Notes: a model not told the origin generated them from the letters alone. Shown: positions 46,650 to 57,413, counted from the stretch's first letter. The stretch: DNA of 64,000 nucleotides from Hyphomicrobiales bacterium (GCA_900472675.1 UCJA01000011.1:62001-126000); one strand, 5' to 3'. A program made the numbers and translations.

Positions 46650-48647
46650 TTATTTGCGGGGGTAAAGCCGATCGAGCAGATTGCCGACCATGGCAACACC
46701 GAGCCGCGAACCGTCCCTGAAGATGGGCAGGTGACGCCCGCCCGTCCACCGGGTATCGCGCGGCAAGCGAAAACAGTCCGAGCCTCGCACCGTCACGGCC
46801 TCCAGCGTCGCCTGCGTCGAGGCGATCGCCTCCTGCACGGTCGCATCGGCGGGAACGGAGGTAGCGTTGCTGGCGAAGATGCGCGCCCAATAGGTGGAGG
46901 CGAGGAAGACGGCCAGCGTCTGGCGGATCTGGCCTGGCCGCGTCACCACGCCCCAGGAGGTTCCGAAGGGCTTGGCGGCGCCGGTCAGATCCTTGTAGGC
47001 GGCATCGAGGCGTCGCGAGAGCTCGATCAGTTCCAGCCGCCCCTTCCCCTGGCTTGCCGCTTCCAGCAGTTCACGCAGGATGGCGTACCAGCGCTGCAGG
47101 GCCTCATCGAGCACTGCCCGCGCCGAGGCCGGCAGCACGACGAAGGCGGCAAATGTGCCGGCCAGTGCGCCAATCAGCGTTTCCTCCAGCCGCAGGACTA
47201 GCAGGTCCACCGTCAGCTGTCCGATCAGACCGTAGACGAGGCAAAGCGTGATGGTGATGAAGAAGCTCATCACCGCGTAGGATACCTGGAGAAAGTAGAA
47301 GGCCAGAAAGACCGTCATCGAGGCGAGCACCACGGTCGCCGGCATGTGCCCGACAAGAAGGGTCGCCATGCCGAGACCGATGACGACGCCGAGCAGCGTG
47401 CCGGCGGAGCGCTGAATGGCCCGCACGGCCGTGTCGCGCCGGGACCGGGTGTTGGTGAACACGAGGAAGGCGGTCAGCACCGACCAGAACCACCGTTCGC
47501 GCGACAGAAGCAGCCCGAATATCATGGCGATGGCCGATGCGATGGTGATCTGCAGCGCCGCCCGGACCGCCGGGTTCTTGAACGAGATGTCGAGCTTGCC
47601 CGTCTGCGCCGAAGGAGCAACGTCGTCCAAAAGGTTCAGCTCACCACGGTCGACCTTCCGGATATCGGCGGCCAGCGCCTGCCGGGCCTGGTGCAGCCAG
47701 ACCAGCGCGCGAAGAGTCTCGTGCGCCGGCAGATGCGCATCCTGATCCGGCTTCGCGTCGTCCACGCCGGCAAAATGCCGGACCCGGTCGCTGTCGCCAT
47801 TGAGGACGGCTTCCACCAAGCCCACGGGCGGCAGGCTTTCCAGCGACAGCACGATGGCGCTTTCGGCGGCAAGATGCAGGTCGAAGATATTCATGGCGGC
47901 CGAGGCGCGCGCATCGCGGCCTTCGGCACCGGCATCCTCTTCCCCGGACAGCGGCAAAAGGCTTTCCGCCATCAACACGACGTCCTTCAGCCGTTCTTCG
48001 AGCCGCTGCAGCGCCAGGCGGTCCACCTCCGTGCAGCTTCCGGCAGCGGCGACCAGCTCCAGTCGCGCCAGAATATCGTTGGTTCGCCCTTGCAGCGCCA
48101 CCAGCGCCTGCAGCACGTCGCGCTTGCGGTCGTCGTAGAAGATCCAGGTCCGAACGCCATGCGCGACGAGTGCGGCGACCACCGGTCCGAGTACGGCCAG
48201 CGGCAGTTGCGCGATCGGCGGGCGCAGGTAGGCGCCGATGAAATAGGAGGTGAAGGCGAACATGCCGACGGCAAAGCCGCGCGGGCCGTAGATCCGTGCC
48301 AGGCTGGCGCAGAAGATCACCAGCAGGAAGAGCAGATCGGAGACGACGCGGTGCTGCTCGAGCACGGAAGCGGCGGCCACGCAGAGAAGGCTCGCTATGC
48401 AGCCGAGCAGCCGCGTCTTGATCTGGTCAGAACGGGACGCGTCGCGGACAGCGACGCCGCCTTCGATGGAGAGGATGATCGCCAGCCCATAGGCGATCGG
48501 CGGCAAGGGCGTGACGGCGAGATGGAAGAGGATCAGCAGCCCGACCGACACGAGGATGCTGAGCGTGACACGTCCGCCCATCCTTGCCCGCGACAGGGCC
48601 GGATCATTCGCCAGCAGCCAGTCGGACAGGGCAAAGCGTCGGGTCAT
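46650..48647 (-). CDS. FUSC family inner-membrane protein
   Basis: 665 residues. Two sets of about six membrane segments separated by a soluble helical region with leucine-rich heptads, the form of FUSC/AaeB-like putative efflux proteins. ATG 48647 is preceded by AAGGA at 6 nt; ATG 48653 is also possible. Substrate unknown. It lies 57 bp upstream of the methyltransferase gene, same strand. Confidence 0.87.
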   Translation of the reverse strand: MTRRFALSDWLLANDPALSRARMGGRVTLSILVSVGLLILFHLAVTPLPPIAYGLAIILSIEGGVAVRDASRSDQIKTRLLGCIASLLCVAAASVLEQHRVVSDLLFLLVIFCASLARIYGPRGFAVGMFAFTSYFIGAYLRPPIAQLPLAVLGPVVAALVAHGVRTWIFYDDRKRDVLQALVALQGRTNDILARLELVAAAGSCTEVDRLALQRLEERLKDVVLMAESLLPLSGEEDAGAEGRDARASAAMNIFDLHLAAESAIVLSLESLPPVGLVEAVLNGDSDRVRHFAGVDDAKPDQDAHLPAHETLRALVWLHQARQALAADIRKVDRGELNLLDDVAPSAQTGKLDISFKNPAVRAALQITIASAIAMIFGLLLSRERWFWSVLTAFLVFTNTRSRRDTAVRAIQRSAGTLLGVVIGLGMATLLVGHMPATVVLASMTVFLAFYFLQVSYAVMSFFITITLCLVYGLIGQLTVDLLVLRLEETLIGALAGTFAAFVVLPASARAVLDEALQRWYAILRELLEAASQGKGRLELIELSRRLDAAYKDLTGAAKPFGTSWGVVTRPGQIRQTLAVFLASTYWARIFASNATSVPADATVQEAIASTQATLEAVTVRGSDCFRLPRDTRWTGGRHLPIFRDGSRLGVAMVGNLLDRLYPRK

Positions 48648-48741
48648 TCCCATTCCTTCGAAACGTCGAGCACCCTCCCCGGCGTCTCCTTAGGTCGCCC
48701 GACCGGGCCCTGTCCAGTCGCGCCGATTACTCGCCCCTGGA

Positions 48742-49272
48742 TTACTCGCCCTTGGCAATCGTCTGCATTTCCTCGACCAGCGAATCCCGCTCGCCGTCGG
48801 TCACGCGGTGGATGTCGTCGATCACGGGCTTGCCGTTTTCGTCGATCACATCGAAGTGCACCTCAGACACGCTGTTCTTCGCCTGCATGTCCTCAACACA
48901 GGTCCACTGCTTGAAAGTCACCGTGACGTCGGTGACGCCAGCCGCGCCCGGTGCTGTCTTCGTCGTGAATTCCTGCAGCGGGCAACCATCCTGCGAACTG
49001 GTGATCACGTCATAGCCGAACGGATCGCCCGGCTCGTTGTTTTCCGTGTCGTAGGCCGGGTGCTTGGCAGCCTCCGCATAGGCGGCCTGGAACTTCTTGC
49101 TGAACAGGCGCGACAGCGGATCCGGATCGAAAATGTATTTCCCGTCGCTGTCTGCGGAGTTCCAGTTTTCCTGGGTGACTTTCATGATTTCGTTGACGGG
49201 TTCGGTCGGATCGGCAGCCAGGGCAGAGGCGCCGATCAGCGACAGAGAGAGAGCAAAAAGCACGGTCCGCAT
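48742..49272 (-). CDS. Exported hypothetical protein, DUF3828-like
   Basis: 176 residues with a signal peptide ending ASALAAD. The mature part has a pair of Cys (DGCPLQEF and WTCVEDM) and looks like the small α/β periplasmic domains called DUF3828, but I am not certain. Start ATG 49272; a GTG three codons upstream is in frame. No close operon partner. Confidence 0.7.
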   Translation of the reverse strand: MRTVLFALSLSLIGASALAADPTEPVNEIMKVTQENWNSADSDGKYIFDPDPLSRLFSKKFQAAYAEAAKHPAYDTENNEPGDPFGYDVITSSQDGCPLQEFTTKTAPGAAGVTDVTVTFKQWTCVEDMQAKNSVSEVHFDVIDENGKPVIDDIHRVTDGERDSLVEEMQTIAKGE

Positions 49273-49497
49273 GGCTGTCACCCAGAGGTTGGAGGGGGTT
49301 TGCGCGGGACATTACGCCCGGTTTGTGGTTTGGCAAGGGCATTTGAAAACCCTTCCGCGGGGCCTGCCGGGAAGAAACGGAAAACCGGCCCGCGGCTGCC
49401 CGAATGGCTTTGCGTATCGTTTCTGCGATGCTATAGCCCAGCCACTGGTACACAACCCGTAGGGGCCCCGGGTCCCAACCACGTCAAGAGGAATCCC

Positions 49498-50712
49498 ATG
49501 GAAAAGATCAAGGTAGCCAACCCGGTCGTCGATCTCGACGGCGACGAGATGACCCGCATCATCTGGCAGCTCATCAAGGATAAGCTGATCCTGCCCTATC
49601 TCGATCTCGATATCGAATACTACGATCTTTCGGTGGAAAACCGCGACGCCACCAATGACCAGGTCACGGTCGATGCAGCCCATGCCATCAAGAAGCATGG
49701 CGTCGGCATCAAGTGCGCGACCATCACGCCTGACGAGCAGCGCGTCGAAGAATTCAAGCTGAAGCAGATGTGGAAGAGCCCGAACGGCACGATCCGCAAC
49801 ATCCTCGGCGGAGTCATTTTCCGCGAGCCGATCATCTGCAAGAACGTTCCGCGTCTGGTTCCCGGCTGGACCAAGCCGATCGTTGTCGGCCGCCATGCTT
49901 TCGGCGACCAGTACAAGGCGACCGACTTCAAGTTCCCTGGCAAGGGCAAGCTGACGATCAAGTTCGTTGGCGAAGACGGCCAGGTGATCGAAAAGGACGT
50001 GTTCGACGCGCCCGGCGCCGGCGTGGCCATGGCCATGTACAACCTCGACGAATCGATCCGCGAATTCGCGCGCGCTTCGATGATGTACGGCCTGATGCGC
50101 AAGTGGCCGGTGTACCTGTCGACCAAGAACACCATCCTCAAGGCCTATGACGGCCGCTTCAAGGATATCTTCGAAGAGATCTACCAGGCAGAGTTCAAGG
50201 CGAAGTTCGACGAAATCGGCATCACCTACGAACACCGCCTGATCGACGACATGGTCGCATCGGCTCTGAAGTGGTCCGGCGGTTACGTCTGGGCCTGCAA
50301 GAACTACGACGGCGACGTGCAGTCCGATACGGTTGCCCAGGGCTTCGGTTCGCTCGGCCTGATGACCTCCGTGCTGCTGTCGCCGGATGGCCGCACCGTC
50401 GAGGCGGAAGCCGCGCACGGCACCGTGACCCGCCACTACCGCCAGCACCAGAAGGGTCAGGAGACCTCGACGAACTCGATCGCCTCGATCTTCGCCTGGA
50501 CCCGCGGCCTCGCACATCGTGCCAAGCTGGACGACAATGCAGAGCTGGCACGCTTTGCCACGACGCTCGAGACCGTCTGCGTCGACACAGTCGAGTCGGG
50601 CTTCATGACCAAGGATCTGGCCCTGCTGATCGGTCCGGAACAGCCCTGGCTGTCCACGACCGCCTTCCTCGACAAGATCGACGAAAATCTGCAGAAAGCC
50701 ATGGCTGCCTGA
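49498..50712 (+). CDS. icd: NADP-dependent isocitrate dehydrogenase
   Basis: 404 residues of the eukaryote-like, dimeric IDH type. N-terminus [42 protein letters not shown], the metal-binding [27 protein letters not shown] region and [17 protein letters not shown]-cycle enzyme making NADPH and 2-oxoglutarate. GAGGA lies five bases before the ATG, and a terminator follows. Confidence 0.97.
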   Translation: MEKIKVANPVVDLDGDEMTRIIWQLIKDKLILPYLDLDIEYYDLSVENRDATNDQVTVDAAHAIKKHGVGIKCATITPDEQRVEEFKLKQMWKSPNGTIRNILGGVIFREPIICKNVPRLVPGWTKPIVVGRHAFGDQYKATDFKFPGKGKLTIKFVGEDGQVIEKDVFDAPGAGVAMAMYNLDESIREFARASMMYGLMRKWPVYLSTKNTILKAYDGRFKDIFEEIYQAEFKAKFDEIGITYEHRLIDDMVASALKWSGGYVWACKNYDGDVQSDTVAQGFGSLGLMTSVLLSPDGRTVEAEAAHGTVTRHYRQHQKGQETSTNSIASIFAWTRGLAHRAKLDDNAELARFATTLETVCVDTVESGFMTKDLALLIGPEQPWLSTTAFLDKIDENLQKAMAA

Positions 50713-50735
50713 GCTTACAAAAATCGGTTAGATTG

Positions 50736-50766
50736 AAACGGCGGGGAGCAATCTCCGCCGTTTTTC
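50736..50766 (+). terminator. icd terminator
   Basis: Stem AAACGGCGGGGAG / CTCCGCCGTTT followed by TTTTT. It lies directly before the ribosome site of the GNAT gene. Confidence 0.85.
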
Positions 50767-50783
50767 TTGGGAGGACCATCACC

Positions 50784-51230
50784 TTGCCGATCATCGTGCG
50801 CCCGCTTGAACCATCCGACCGTTCTGCCTGGACACCGCTCTGGGAAGCCTATCTCCGCTTTTACGATACCGTGCTGCCGGCGGAGGTTTATGACCTGACC
50901 TGGAACCGCCTGCTCGATGAGACTGAGCCAATGTACGCGCTGGGTGCATTCGACGACACAGGCAGGCTGGTCGGCATCGTGCACGCGATATTTCACCGCT
51001 CCTGCTGGCTTCCGGACTGGACCTGCTACCTGCAGGATCTCTATGTGGATGGCAGCCAGCGCGGCAAGGGCATGGGCGAAGCGTTGATCGAGGCCGTGGC
51101 CAACCTAGCGCGGGAGAAAGATGCCAGCCGCCTCTACTGGCTGACCCATGAAAGCAATGACGCTGCCAGACGGCTTTACGACCGCGTCGCGTTGAACGCC
51201 GGCTTCGTACAGTACCGCAAGCCGCTGTAA
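50784..51230 (+). CDS. GNAT family N-acetyltransferase
   Basis: 148 residues. The acetyl-CoA site is LQDLYVDGSQRGKGMGEALI (R/QxxGxG/A motif) and the C-terminus DAARRLYDRVALNAGFVQYRK is typical. TTG 50784 is proposed as start because GGGAGGA precedes it by 8 nt; GTG 50796 is an alternative. Substrate unknown. Confidence 0.85.
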   Translation: MPIIVRPLEPSDRSAWTPLWEAYLRFYDTVLPAEVYDLTWNRLLDETEPMYALGAFDDTGRLVGIVHAIFHRSCWLPDWTCYLQDLYVDGSQRGKGMGEALIEAVANLAREKDASRLYWLTHESNDAARRLYDRVALNAGFVQYRKPL

Positions 51231-51304
51231 CGAATTTCTGGATCGCCTTGTTATATCACGGTCACACGCATAGAACATAAAGAGAACGCACGAGGGGCGA
51301 CGTC

Positions 51305-51934
51305 ATGACGGATGAACTGGTACTCTATACGAACCCGATGTCGCGAGGGCGGATCGCGCGGTGGATGCTGGAAGAGATCGGCGTGCCCTACCGGGCCGAG
51401 ATCCTCCAGTTCGGCAGCAGCATGAAGGACGAGGCCTACCGGGCGATCAACCCGATGGGCAAGGTGCCGACGGTGGCGCATGGAAAGACCATCGTCACCG
51501 AGTGCGCGGCCATCTGCGCCTATCTGGCCGACGCTTTCCCGGCCGCAGGGCTGGCACCGCCTCCAACCGCTCGCGCCAACTATTATCGCTGGATGTTCTT
51601 CGGCGCCGGACCCCTTGAGGCGGCGGTGGTCAACCGCGTGCTCGGCGTCGAGGTGCCGCCGGATCGGGAGCGAATGGTCGGCTACGGCAGCTTCACCGAT
51701 GTGATGAACACGCTGGAACTGGCGCTTCGGACCAATGCCTATATCGCCGGCGACAGCTTTACCGCAGCGGATGTCTATGTCGGCTCGCAGATCGGCTGGG
51801 GATTGCAATTCGGCAGCATCGAAAAACGATCGGTCTTCGAGCAGTATTTCGGCCGGCTTTCGCTGCGCTCCGCTTACCTGGCCGCCGCAGAGAAGGATGA
51901 CCTGGCTATCGCAGAGATGCAAAAGACTGCCTGA
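51305..51934 (+). CDS. Glutathione S-transferase family protein
   Basis: 209 residues. N-terminal thioredoxin-like domain with YTNPMSRGRIARWMLEEIGVPY (Ser likely as catalytic residue) and MGKVPTVAHGKTIVTECAAI, then the helical C-terminal domain with YIAGDSFTAADVYV. Detoxification or similar; substrate not readable. Confidence 0.9.
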   Translation: MTDELVLYTNPMSRGRIARWMLEEIGVPYRAEILQFGSSMKDEAYRAINPMGKVPTVAHGKTIVTECAAICAYLADAFPAAGLAPPPTARANYYRWMFFGAGPLEAAVVNRVLGVEVPPDRERMVGYGSFTDVMNTLELALRTNAYIAGDSFTAADVYVGSQIGWGLQFGSIEKRSVFEQYFGRLSLRSAYLAAAEKDDLAIAEMQKTA

Positions 51935-52082
51935 CGCCAGGTATAAATTAGCATTTCGCAAATAACCAAGGCATTCCCCCGTCATTTTTATTAGAGATTA
52001 ATGATTAATAGCTGACGTTATTGCAGAGCGAAGCGACTCTGCTATGTGTGCGGCGCCCGATGTTGGGCGCAGGGGACAGACC

Positions 52083-52421
52083 GTGACCAAGATTATCTAT
52101 GCTGCTGCGGGCGCACTCGCAGCCGTTTTTGCATCCGCAGGCGCATCGCATGCCGAAGACCTCACCTTCACGCTGATCAACAAGACGAAGGGGACGCTTG
52201 AGCGTTTTTACAGCTCGCCTGTTGGCGTCGAGAACTGGGAAGAAGACGTTTTCGGCAAGGATACGCTCGGACCCGGCGAAAGCATGAAGATCACCATCGG
52301 CGATGGCCGCACGGTGTGCAAGTACGACATGCGTTTCGAATTCACTGAGGATTCAGGGTTCGAAGACATGGAAGATACGCAGGATCTCTGCGAAATGGGC
52401 TCCTACACCATCCACCAGTAA
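52083..52421 (+). CDS. Small exported hypothetical protein
   Basis: 112 residues. Signal peptide (cleavage near ASHAED) and a β-rich mature domain with LINKTKGTLERFYSSPVGVENWEED and two Cys (RTVCKYDM and TQDLCEMG). Rhizobial genomes carry multiple relatives of unknown role. GTG 52083 follows AGGGGA at 6 nt. Ends at its own terminator. Confidence 0.75.
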   Translation: MTKIIYAAAGALAAVFASAGASHAEDLTFTLINKTKGTLERFYSSPVGVENWEEDVFGKDTLGPGESMKITIGDGRTVCKYDMRFEFTEDSGFEDMEDTQDLCEMGSYTIHQ

Positions 52422-52447
52422 GATCAGACCTCCAAGTGCATGAAGGG

Positions 52448-52474
52448 AGCCCTGCCGCAAGCAGGGCTTTCTTT
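52448..52474 (+). terminator. Terminator
   Basis: AGCCCTGC / GCAGGGCT stem with a 5-nt loop and a TTTCTTT tail after the exported-protein gene. Confidence 0.85.
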
Positions 52475-52605
52475 ATGAGCATCTGCCGCTGCAAGGCGCA
52501 TCCCGAGCCTTTCGTTCAAGATCCGTTAAGCTTGGCGGTGGCATGTTGCAGCCAGACACTGCACGTCTCGCCCCGCCTGTATGGGACGCAACCTGGGACG
52601 CACCG

Positions 52606-52977
52606 ATGATGAAACACGCGTTTTCCACCCTGGCGCTTGCCGCCGCACTGAGCACGGCTCTTCTGCCGGCCAGCAACGCCTTTGCCCAATATTACGACGG
52701 CCCACCGCCCCGCTGGGACCACCGGGGTCCGCCGCGCTGGGACCACCGCGACCCGCCTCGCCGGCACCACAACAACAACGGCAGCATTATCGCGGGCGGC
52801 CTTGCGGCCGGCGTGATTGGCGGCCTCATTGGCGGTGCCATCGTGAACAACAACAGCGGACCGCGCTACATCGACCCGCCGCCACCACCGCGGCCACGCT
52901 GCTGGCTGGAAGACCGCAACGTGCGCAATGCCTATGACGGCGGCTGGCACGTGGAGACACTGCGGGTCTGCAACTAG
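52606..52977 (+). CDS. Exported Pro/His-rich protein with glycine-zipper segment
   Basis: 123-124 residues. Signal peptide ending ASNAFAQ, then a tandem PPRWDHR repeat, an Asn-rich run, a glycine-zipper-like hydrophobic stretch (IIAGGLAAGVIGGLIGGAI) that could insert in a membrane, a Pro-rich linker and a C-terminal part with two Cys. Resembles small rhizobial cell-envelope proteins. ATG 52609 is also possible. Confidence 0.7.
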   Translation: MMKHAFSTLALAAALSTALLPASNAFAQYYDGPPPRWDHRGPPRWDHRDPPRRHHNNNGSIIAGGLAAGVIGGLIGGAIVNNNSGPRYIDPPPPPRPRCWLEDRNVRNAYDGGWHVETLRVCN

Positions 52978-52995
52978 GCCTCTCCGAAATCAACG

Positions 52996-53025
52996 AAAAC
53001 AGCCGGCCTTGCGCCGGCTGTTTTT
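52996..53025. terminator. Terminator between the exported-protein gene and the HAD gene
   Basis: AAAACAGCCGGC / GCCGGCTGTTTT with a 5-nt loop, then T. It can serve the convergent genes on both sides. Confidence 0.85.
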
Positions 53026-53066
53026 GTTTCAGGACACCATGCTCGTCAGCGAGACTGCTGAGCCCT

Positions 53067-53792
53067 TTATGAGGGAAGGCTTGCCGCGGCCATTGCCTCC
53101 ACGCTTTCCATCGCGGCATCGACAGTGCCGTTGCCAAGCGGCGAATTGACGTAGTCGGCGAGGATGGCCGCCACGTCATCATAGATTGCGATGGCGCCTG
53201 CCCCGCGCAAGACGGCATCATCGAAACCGCCAGACCGGAGCGCTACCGTGGCAATGCCGCATTTGGCTGCGGCTTCGACATCATAGGGCGTGTCGCCGAT
53301 GACCAGTGCTTGCGCCGCGGTGATGCCCGGGAGCTTGGCTAGTGCCGTGGAGAAGATGTCAGGCGCCGGCTTGGTGTTTTCCACGTCACTGCTGCTCGTC
53401 GTTGCAGTCACCAGTTCACGGGCGTCCAGCAGCCCCAGATAGTGCTCCAGTTGTTCCTGCGAGGAGGAGGTTGCCAGCACCACCTTCTGTCCGGCGGCGT
53501 GCACACGCGCCAGAAGCTCATGCGCCTGGGGGAAAGGCCGTGCCTGCTGCATGAAGCGGGACTTGAAGATCTCACCTTCGCTTTTGCCGAGCTTTTCCTG
53601 CGCCTCCTCATCCAAATCGGGAAGAAGTGTCGGGACAAGCATGTCGGCACCCTTGCCGATCTGATCGTGGATCACACTCCGGTCGAAGCTCTCTCCGATG
53701 TCGGTGAATGCCTGTTGCCAAGCCTCTATATGCATGTCGTTGCTGTCCACCAGCGTTCCGTCGATGTCGAAGAGGATGGCCTTGATCTGCAT
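53067..53792 (-). CDS. HAD family hydrolase (phosphatase)
   Basis: 241 residues, HAD subfamily IA. Motif I FDIDGTLVDSNDMH, motif II in VLATSSSQEQLEHY, motif III Lys in ENTKPAPDIF and motif IV VIGDTPYDVEAA. Similar to phosphoglycolate/β-phosphoglucomutase-type enzymes; the substrate is unknown. AGGAG is seven bases before ATG 53792. Confidence 0.88.
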   Translation of the reverse strand: MQIKAILFDIDGTLVDSNDMHIEAWQQAFTDIGESFDRSVIHDQIGKGADMLVPTLLPDLDEEAQEKLGKSEGEIFKSRFMQQARPFPQAHELLARVHAAGQKVVLATSSSQEQLEHYLGLLDARELVTATTSSSDVENTKPAPDIFSTALAKLPGITAAQALVIGDTPYDVEAAAKCGIATVALRSGGFDDAVLRGAGAIAIYDDVAAILADYVNSPLGNGTVDAAMESVEAMAAASLPS

Positions 53793-53987
53793 GGGAACAC
53801 TCCTGGCGTGCTGGTGCCCACGACACACGGAAAGAGCGCCGCACTGCCATGCTTTCAAGAAAGCTGGGAGGGAAACTGCTCAGACGTGTTTGCGTGGCAA
53901 AAGTGAAACCAGCCGCAACCGCGGAAGTTCCGCACGTCCGCATGGCAAAGCATGCGGACCGACTACCATTGCGATATCAGCGCCCCA

Positions 53988-55610
53988 TCAGGCTTGCAGG
54001 CCCGGCGCCTCGTATCCCGTGCGGGAGACATATTCCGTGTAGCCTCCGTCATAGCGCTGGATGCCATCGGGCGTGAGCTCCAGGACCCGGTTCGACAGTT
54101 CCGATAGGAAATGCCGGTCGTGGCTGACGAAGAGCATGGTGCCCTCGTAATTCGACAGGGCCTGAATCAGCATTTCCTTGGTGTCGAGATCGAGGTGGTT
54201 GGTCGGCTCATCGAGAACCAGGAAGTTGGGCGGGTCAAACAGCATGGCCGCCATGACAAGCCGCGCCTTTTCGCCGCCGGAGAGCACCCGGCATCTCTTC
54301 TCCACGTCGTCGCCGGAAAAGCCGAAGCAGCCCGCAAGGGAGCGCAGCGCCCCCTGCCCGGCGCGCGGAAACTCCGCCTCGAGCCATTCAAAGACCGTCA
54401 GCTCGCCATCTAGAAGGTCCATGGCGTGCTGGGCAAAGTAACCCATCTTGACGCTGGCGCCGACGCTGACGATCCCCTGGTCCGGTTCCGCCGACCCGGC
54501 GATCAGCTTCAGCAGCGTCGACTTGCCGGCGCCGTTGACGCCCATGATGCACCAGCGCTCCTTGCGCCGGATCATGAAATCCAGCCCTTCGTAGATCACG
54601 CGGCTGCCATAGGTCTTGTGGACGCCCTTGAGGTTGACCACGTCTTCGCCCGAGCGGGGCGCCTGCTGGAACTCGAAGGCGACCGACTGGCGCCGCCGTG
54701 GAGGCTCGACTCGGTCGATCTTGTCCAGCTTCTTCACCCGGCTCTGAACCTGGGCGGCATGGCTGGCGCGCGCCTTAAAGCGCTCGATGAACTTGATTTC
54801 CTTCGCGAGCATGGCCTGCTGGCGCTCGAACTGCGCCTGCTGCTGCTTTTCGTTCTGAGCGCGCTGCTGCTCGTAGAAGCCGTAGTCGCCAGCATAGGTG
54901 GTGAGCGCACCGCCGTCGATCTCGATGATCTTGTTGACGATGCGGTTCATGAACTCGCGGTCGTGGGAGGTCATCAGCAGGGCGCCGTCATAGCCCTTCA
55001 GGAACTGCTCCAGCCAGATCAGGCTTTCGAGGTCCAAATGGTTGGAGGGCTCGTCGAGCAGCATGACATCAGGCCGCATCAAAAGGATGCGGGCCAGCGC
55101 CACGCGCATCTTCCAGCCACCGGAGAGCTTTCCGACATCGCCCTCCATCATCTCCTGGCTGAAGCTCAGACCCGCCAGAACCTCGCGGGCGCGGGCCTCC
55201 AGGCCATAGCCGTCCAGCTCTTCGTAGCGCGCCTGCACTTCACCGTAGCGCTCGATGATCGCATCCATCTCGTCCATGCGGTCGGGATCGACCATGGCCG
55301 CTTCCAGCTCCCGCAGCTCGGCTGCAATGATGCTGACGGGCCCTGCGCCATCCATGACTTCGGTGACGGCACTGCGGCCCGCCATTTCACCGACGTCCTG
55401 GTTGAAGTAGCCGATCGAGACGTTCTTTTCGAGGGAGACATTGCCCTCGTCAGGCAGGTCCTGGCCGGTGATCAGGCGAAACAGCGTGGTCTTGCCCGCC
55501 CCGTTCGGACCGACCAGGCCGATCTTCTCGCCACGGTTCAGCGCCGCGGATGCCTCGATAAAGAGGATGCGGTGGCTGTTCGACTTGCTGACGTTCTCGA
55601 TACGGATCAT
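53988..55610 (-). CDS. ABC-F family ATPase
   Basis: 540 residues with two ABC modules: Walker A GPNGAGKTT and GVNGAGKST, signatures LSGGWKMRVALAR and LSGGEKARLVMAA, Walker B VMLLDEPSNHLD and FLVLDEPTNHLD. A charged linker (the P-site tRNA interaction motif region) lies between them. No membrane segments. ABC-F proteins bind ribosomes and regulate translation; close to the YheS/Uup/YbiT group. Confidence 0.9.
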   Translation of the reverse strand: MIRIENVSKSNSHRILFIEASAALNRGEKIGLVGPNGAGKTTLFRLITGQDLPDEGNVSLEKNVSIGYFNQDVGEMAGRSAVTEVMDGAGPVSIIAAELRELEAAMVDPDRMDEMDAIIERYGEVQARYEELDGYGLEARAREVLAGLSFSQEMMEGDVGKLSGGWKMRVALARILLMRPDVMLLDEPSNHLDLESLIWLEQFLKGYDGALLMTSHDREFMNRIVNKIIEIDGGALTTYAGDYGFYEQQRAQNEKQQQAQFERQQAMLAKEIKFIERFKARASHAAQVQSRVKKLDKIDRVEPPRRRQSVAFEFQQAPRSGEDVVNLKGVHKTYGSRVIYEGLDFMIRRKERWCIMGVNGAGKSTLLKLIAGSAEPDQGIVSVGASVKMGYFAQHAMDLLDGELTVFEWLEAEFPRAGQGALRSLAGCFGFSGDDVEKRCRVLSGGEKARLVMAAMLFDPPNFLVLDEPTNHLDLDTKEMLIQALSNYEGTMLFVSHDRHFLSELSNRVLELTPDGIQRYDGGYTEYVSRTGYEAPGLQA

Positions 55611-55637
55611 GCGGGCGATCTCGACTGTTCTTCCAAC

Positions 55638-55668
55638 AAAAAAAAGCCGGATCGACCGATCCGGCTTT
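55638..55668 (-). terminator. tig terminator
   Basis: 12-bp stem AAAGCCGGATCG / CGATCCGGCTTT, followed on the minus strand by a run of eight T. It separates tig from the ABC-F gene. Confidence 0.9.
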
Positions 55669-55690
55669 CGTTATTTCGGGGCGGGAGCGC

Positions 55691-57187
55691 TTATTCAGCG
55701 CTTTCCTCGGCAGCCTTCTTCTTGGAGGCGGCCTTCTTCTTCGGAGCAGCAGCTTCGGAGCCTTCTGCGCCGGCTTCAGCCGTTTCCGCGTCGGCCTTGG
55801 CAGCCTTCTTGGACGACTTCTTGGCAGGCTTCTCGGTAGACTCGGCGCCTTCCTCGTCTTCAGCCATCAGCTCTTCCTTCGTCACGGTCTTGTCCGTCAC
55901 GTTGATCTCGGAGAGCAGCTTGTCGATGACCTTTTCTTCGAAGATCGGCGCACGCAGCGACGCGGAAGCGCCCGGCGTGTTGCGGAAGAAGTCGAGGATT
56001 TCCTTCTGCTGGCCCGGGAACTGCTGCAGCTGGGCGTAAAGCGCACGCTGCATTTCTTCCTCGGTCACTTCGACGCCGGCCTTTTCGCCGATTTCGGAGA
56101 GCACCAGGCCAAGACGGACGCGACGTTCGGCCAGCTTGCGGTATTCGCCGCGTGCTTCTTCCTCGGTCGTTTCTTCGTCTTCGAAGGTCTTGCCCGACTG
56201 CTGAAGGTCGGTGTTGATCTGGCGCCAGATGTTGTCGAACTCGGCATCTACGAGCGACTGCGGAGTGTCGAACTTGTACATCTCGTCGAGCTGGTCGAGG
56301 ATCTGACGCTTCACCTTCTGGCGGGTCACATTGCCGTACTGGCTTTCGATCTGGCCGCGGACGATTTCCTTGAGGCGGTCAACCGATTCGATGCCGAGCG
56401 TGGAGGCCAGCTCGTCGTTGATCTCGGTGGCTGCTGCAGATGCCACTTCCTTGACCGTGATGTCGAAGGTGGCTTCCTTGCCGGCCAGGTTGGCGGCCGG
56501 ATATTCTGTCGGGAAGTTGACGGTGATCTGCTTTTCGTCGCCAGCTTCGACGCCGACCAGCTGTTCCTCGAAGCCGGGGATGAAGCGTCCCGAACCGATG
56601 ACCAGTTCGGCATCTTCTGCGGTGCCGCCGTCGAAGGCTTCGCCATCGACCTTGCCCAGGTAGTTCATGGTGACGCGATCGCCATCGGCAGCCTTGCCGG
56701 TCTTGGCTTCATAGGTACGCGAGCTTTCGGCGATCTTGAGGATCTGCTCGGTAACTTCATCCTCGGAGACTTCCACGACTTCGCGGGTCACGGTGAGGCT
56801 GTCGTTCGACTTGAGATCGATCGGCGGAATCACTTCATAGGAGAGCGTAAATTCGAAATCCGCTTCGGCGTTGAGGATCTTGTCGGCTTCCGATTCGTCT
56901 TCGGTCATGACGACCGACGGCTGGGTCGCCGACTTTTCGCCGCGCTCGGACAGGATCTGGCCCGGACGATCGCGCACGATCTCGTTGACGAGCTCGGCCA
57001 TGATCGACTTGCCGTACATCTTCTTCAGATGTCCGACCGGCACCTTGCCCGGACGGAAGCCGTTGATCCGGACCTTGTCCTTGGCATCGGCGAGACGCAG
57101 ATTCATCTGCGCTTCCATGTCCTGCTTAGGGATCACAACCTTGATTTCGCGCTTCAGCCCTTCAGCGAGCGTTTCGGTAACCTGCAT
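55691..57187 (-). CDS. tig: Trigger factor
   Basis: 498 residues. N-terminal ribosome-binding domain with the signature [17 protein letters not shown], the FKBP-like PPIase domain ([19 protein letters not shown] and [17 protein letters not shown]), the C-terminal chaperone domain, and a Lys/Ala-rich tail of about 50 residues. Cotranslational folding factor. tRNA-Leu lies upstream. Confidence 0.96.
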   Translation of the reverse strand: MQVTETLAEGLKREIKVVIPKQDMEAQMNLRLADAKDKVRINGFRPGKVPVGHLKKMYGKSIMAELVNEIVRDRPGQILSERGEKSATQPSVVMTEDESEADKILNAEADFEFTLSYEVIPPIDLKSNDSLTVTREVVEVSEDEVTEQILKIAESSRTYEAKTGKAADGDRVTMNYLGKVDGEAFDGGTAEDAELVIGSGRFIPGFEEQLVGVEAGDEKQITVNFPTEYPAANLAGKEATFDITVKEVASAAATEINDELASTLGIESVDRLKEIVRGQIESQYGNVTRQKVKRQILDQLDEMYKFDTPQSLVDAEFDNIWRQINTDLQQSGKTFEDEETTEEEARGEYRKLAERRVRLGLVLSEIGEKAGVEVTEEEMQRALYAQLQQFPGQQKEILDFFRNTPGASASLRAPIFEEKVIDKLLSEINVTDKTVTKEELMAEDEEGAESTEKPAKKSSKKAAKADAETAEAGAEGSEAAAPKKKAASKKKAAEESAE

Positions 57188-57328
57188 TTTTATACCTTCT
57201 TATCGTGGCGGCGGTGCCCAGACAGCCGTTTGTTTCAATGAGCACTCCACCGGAACTTCTAAGTGACCGACCGCGGCTTCGGGCGCTTCAGCCCGCCGGG
57301 AACCCCCGGGGGCGCACACAGGCGATGC

Positions 57329-57413
<85 letters not shown>

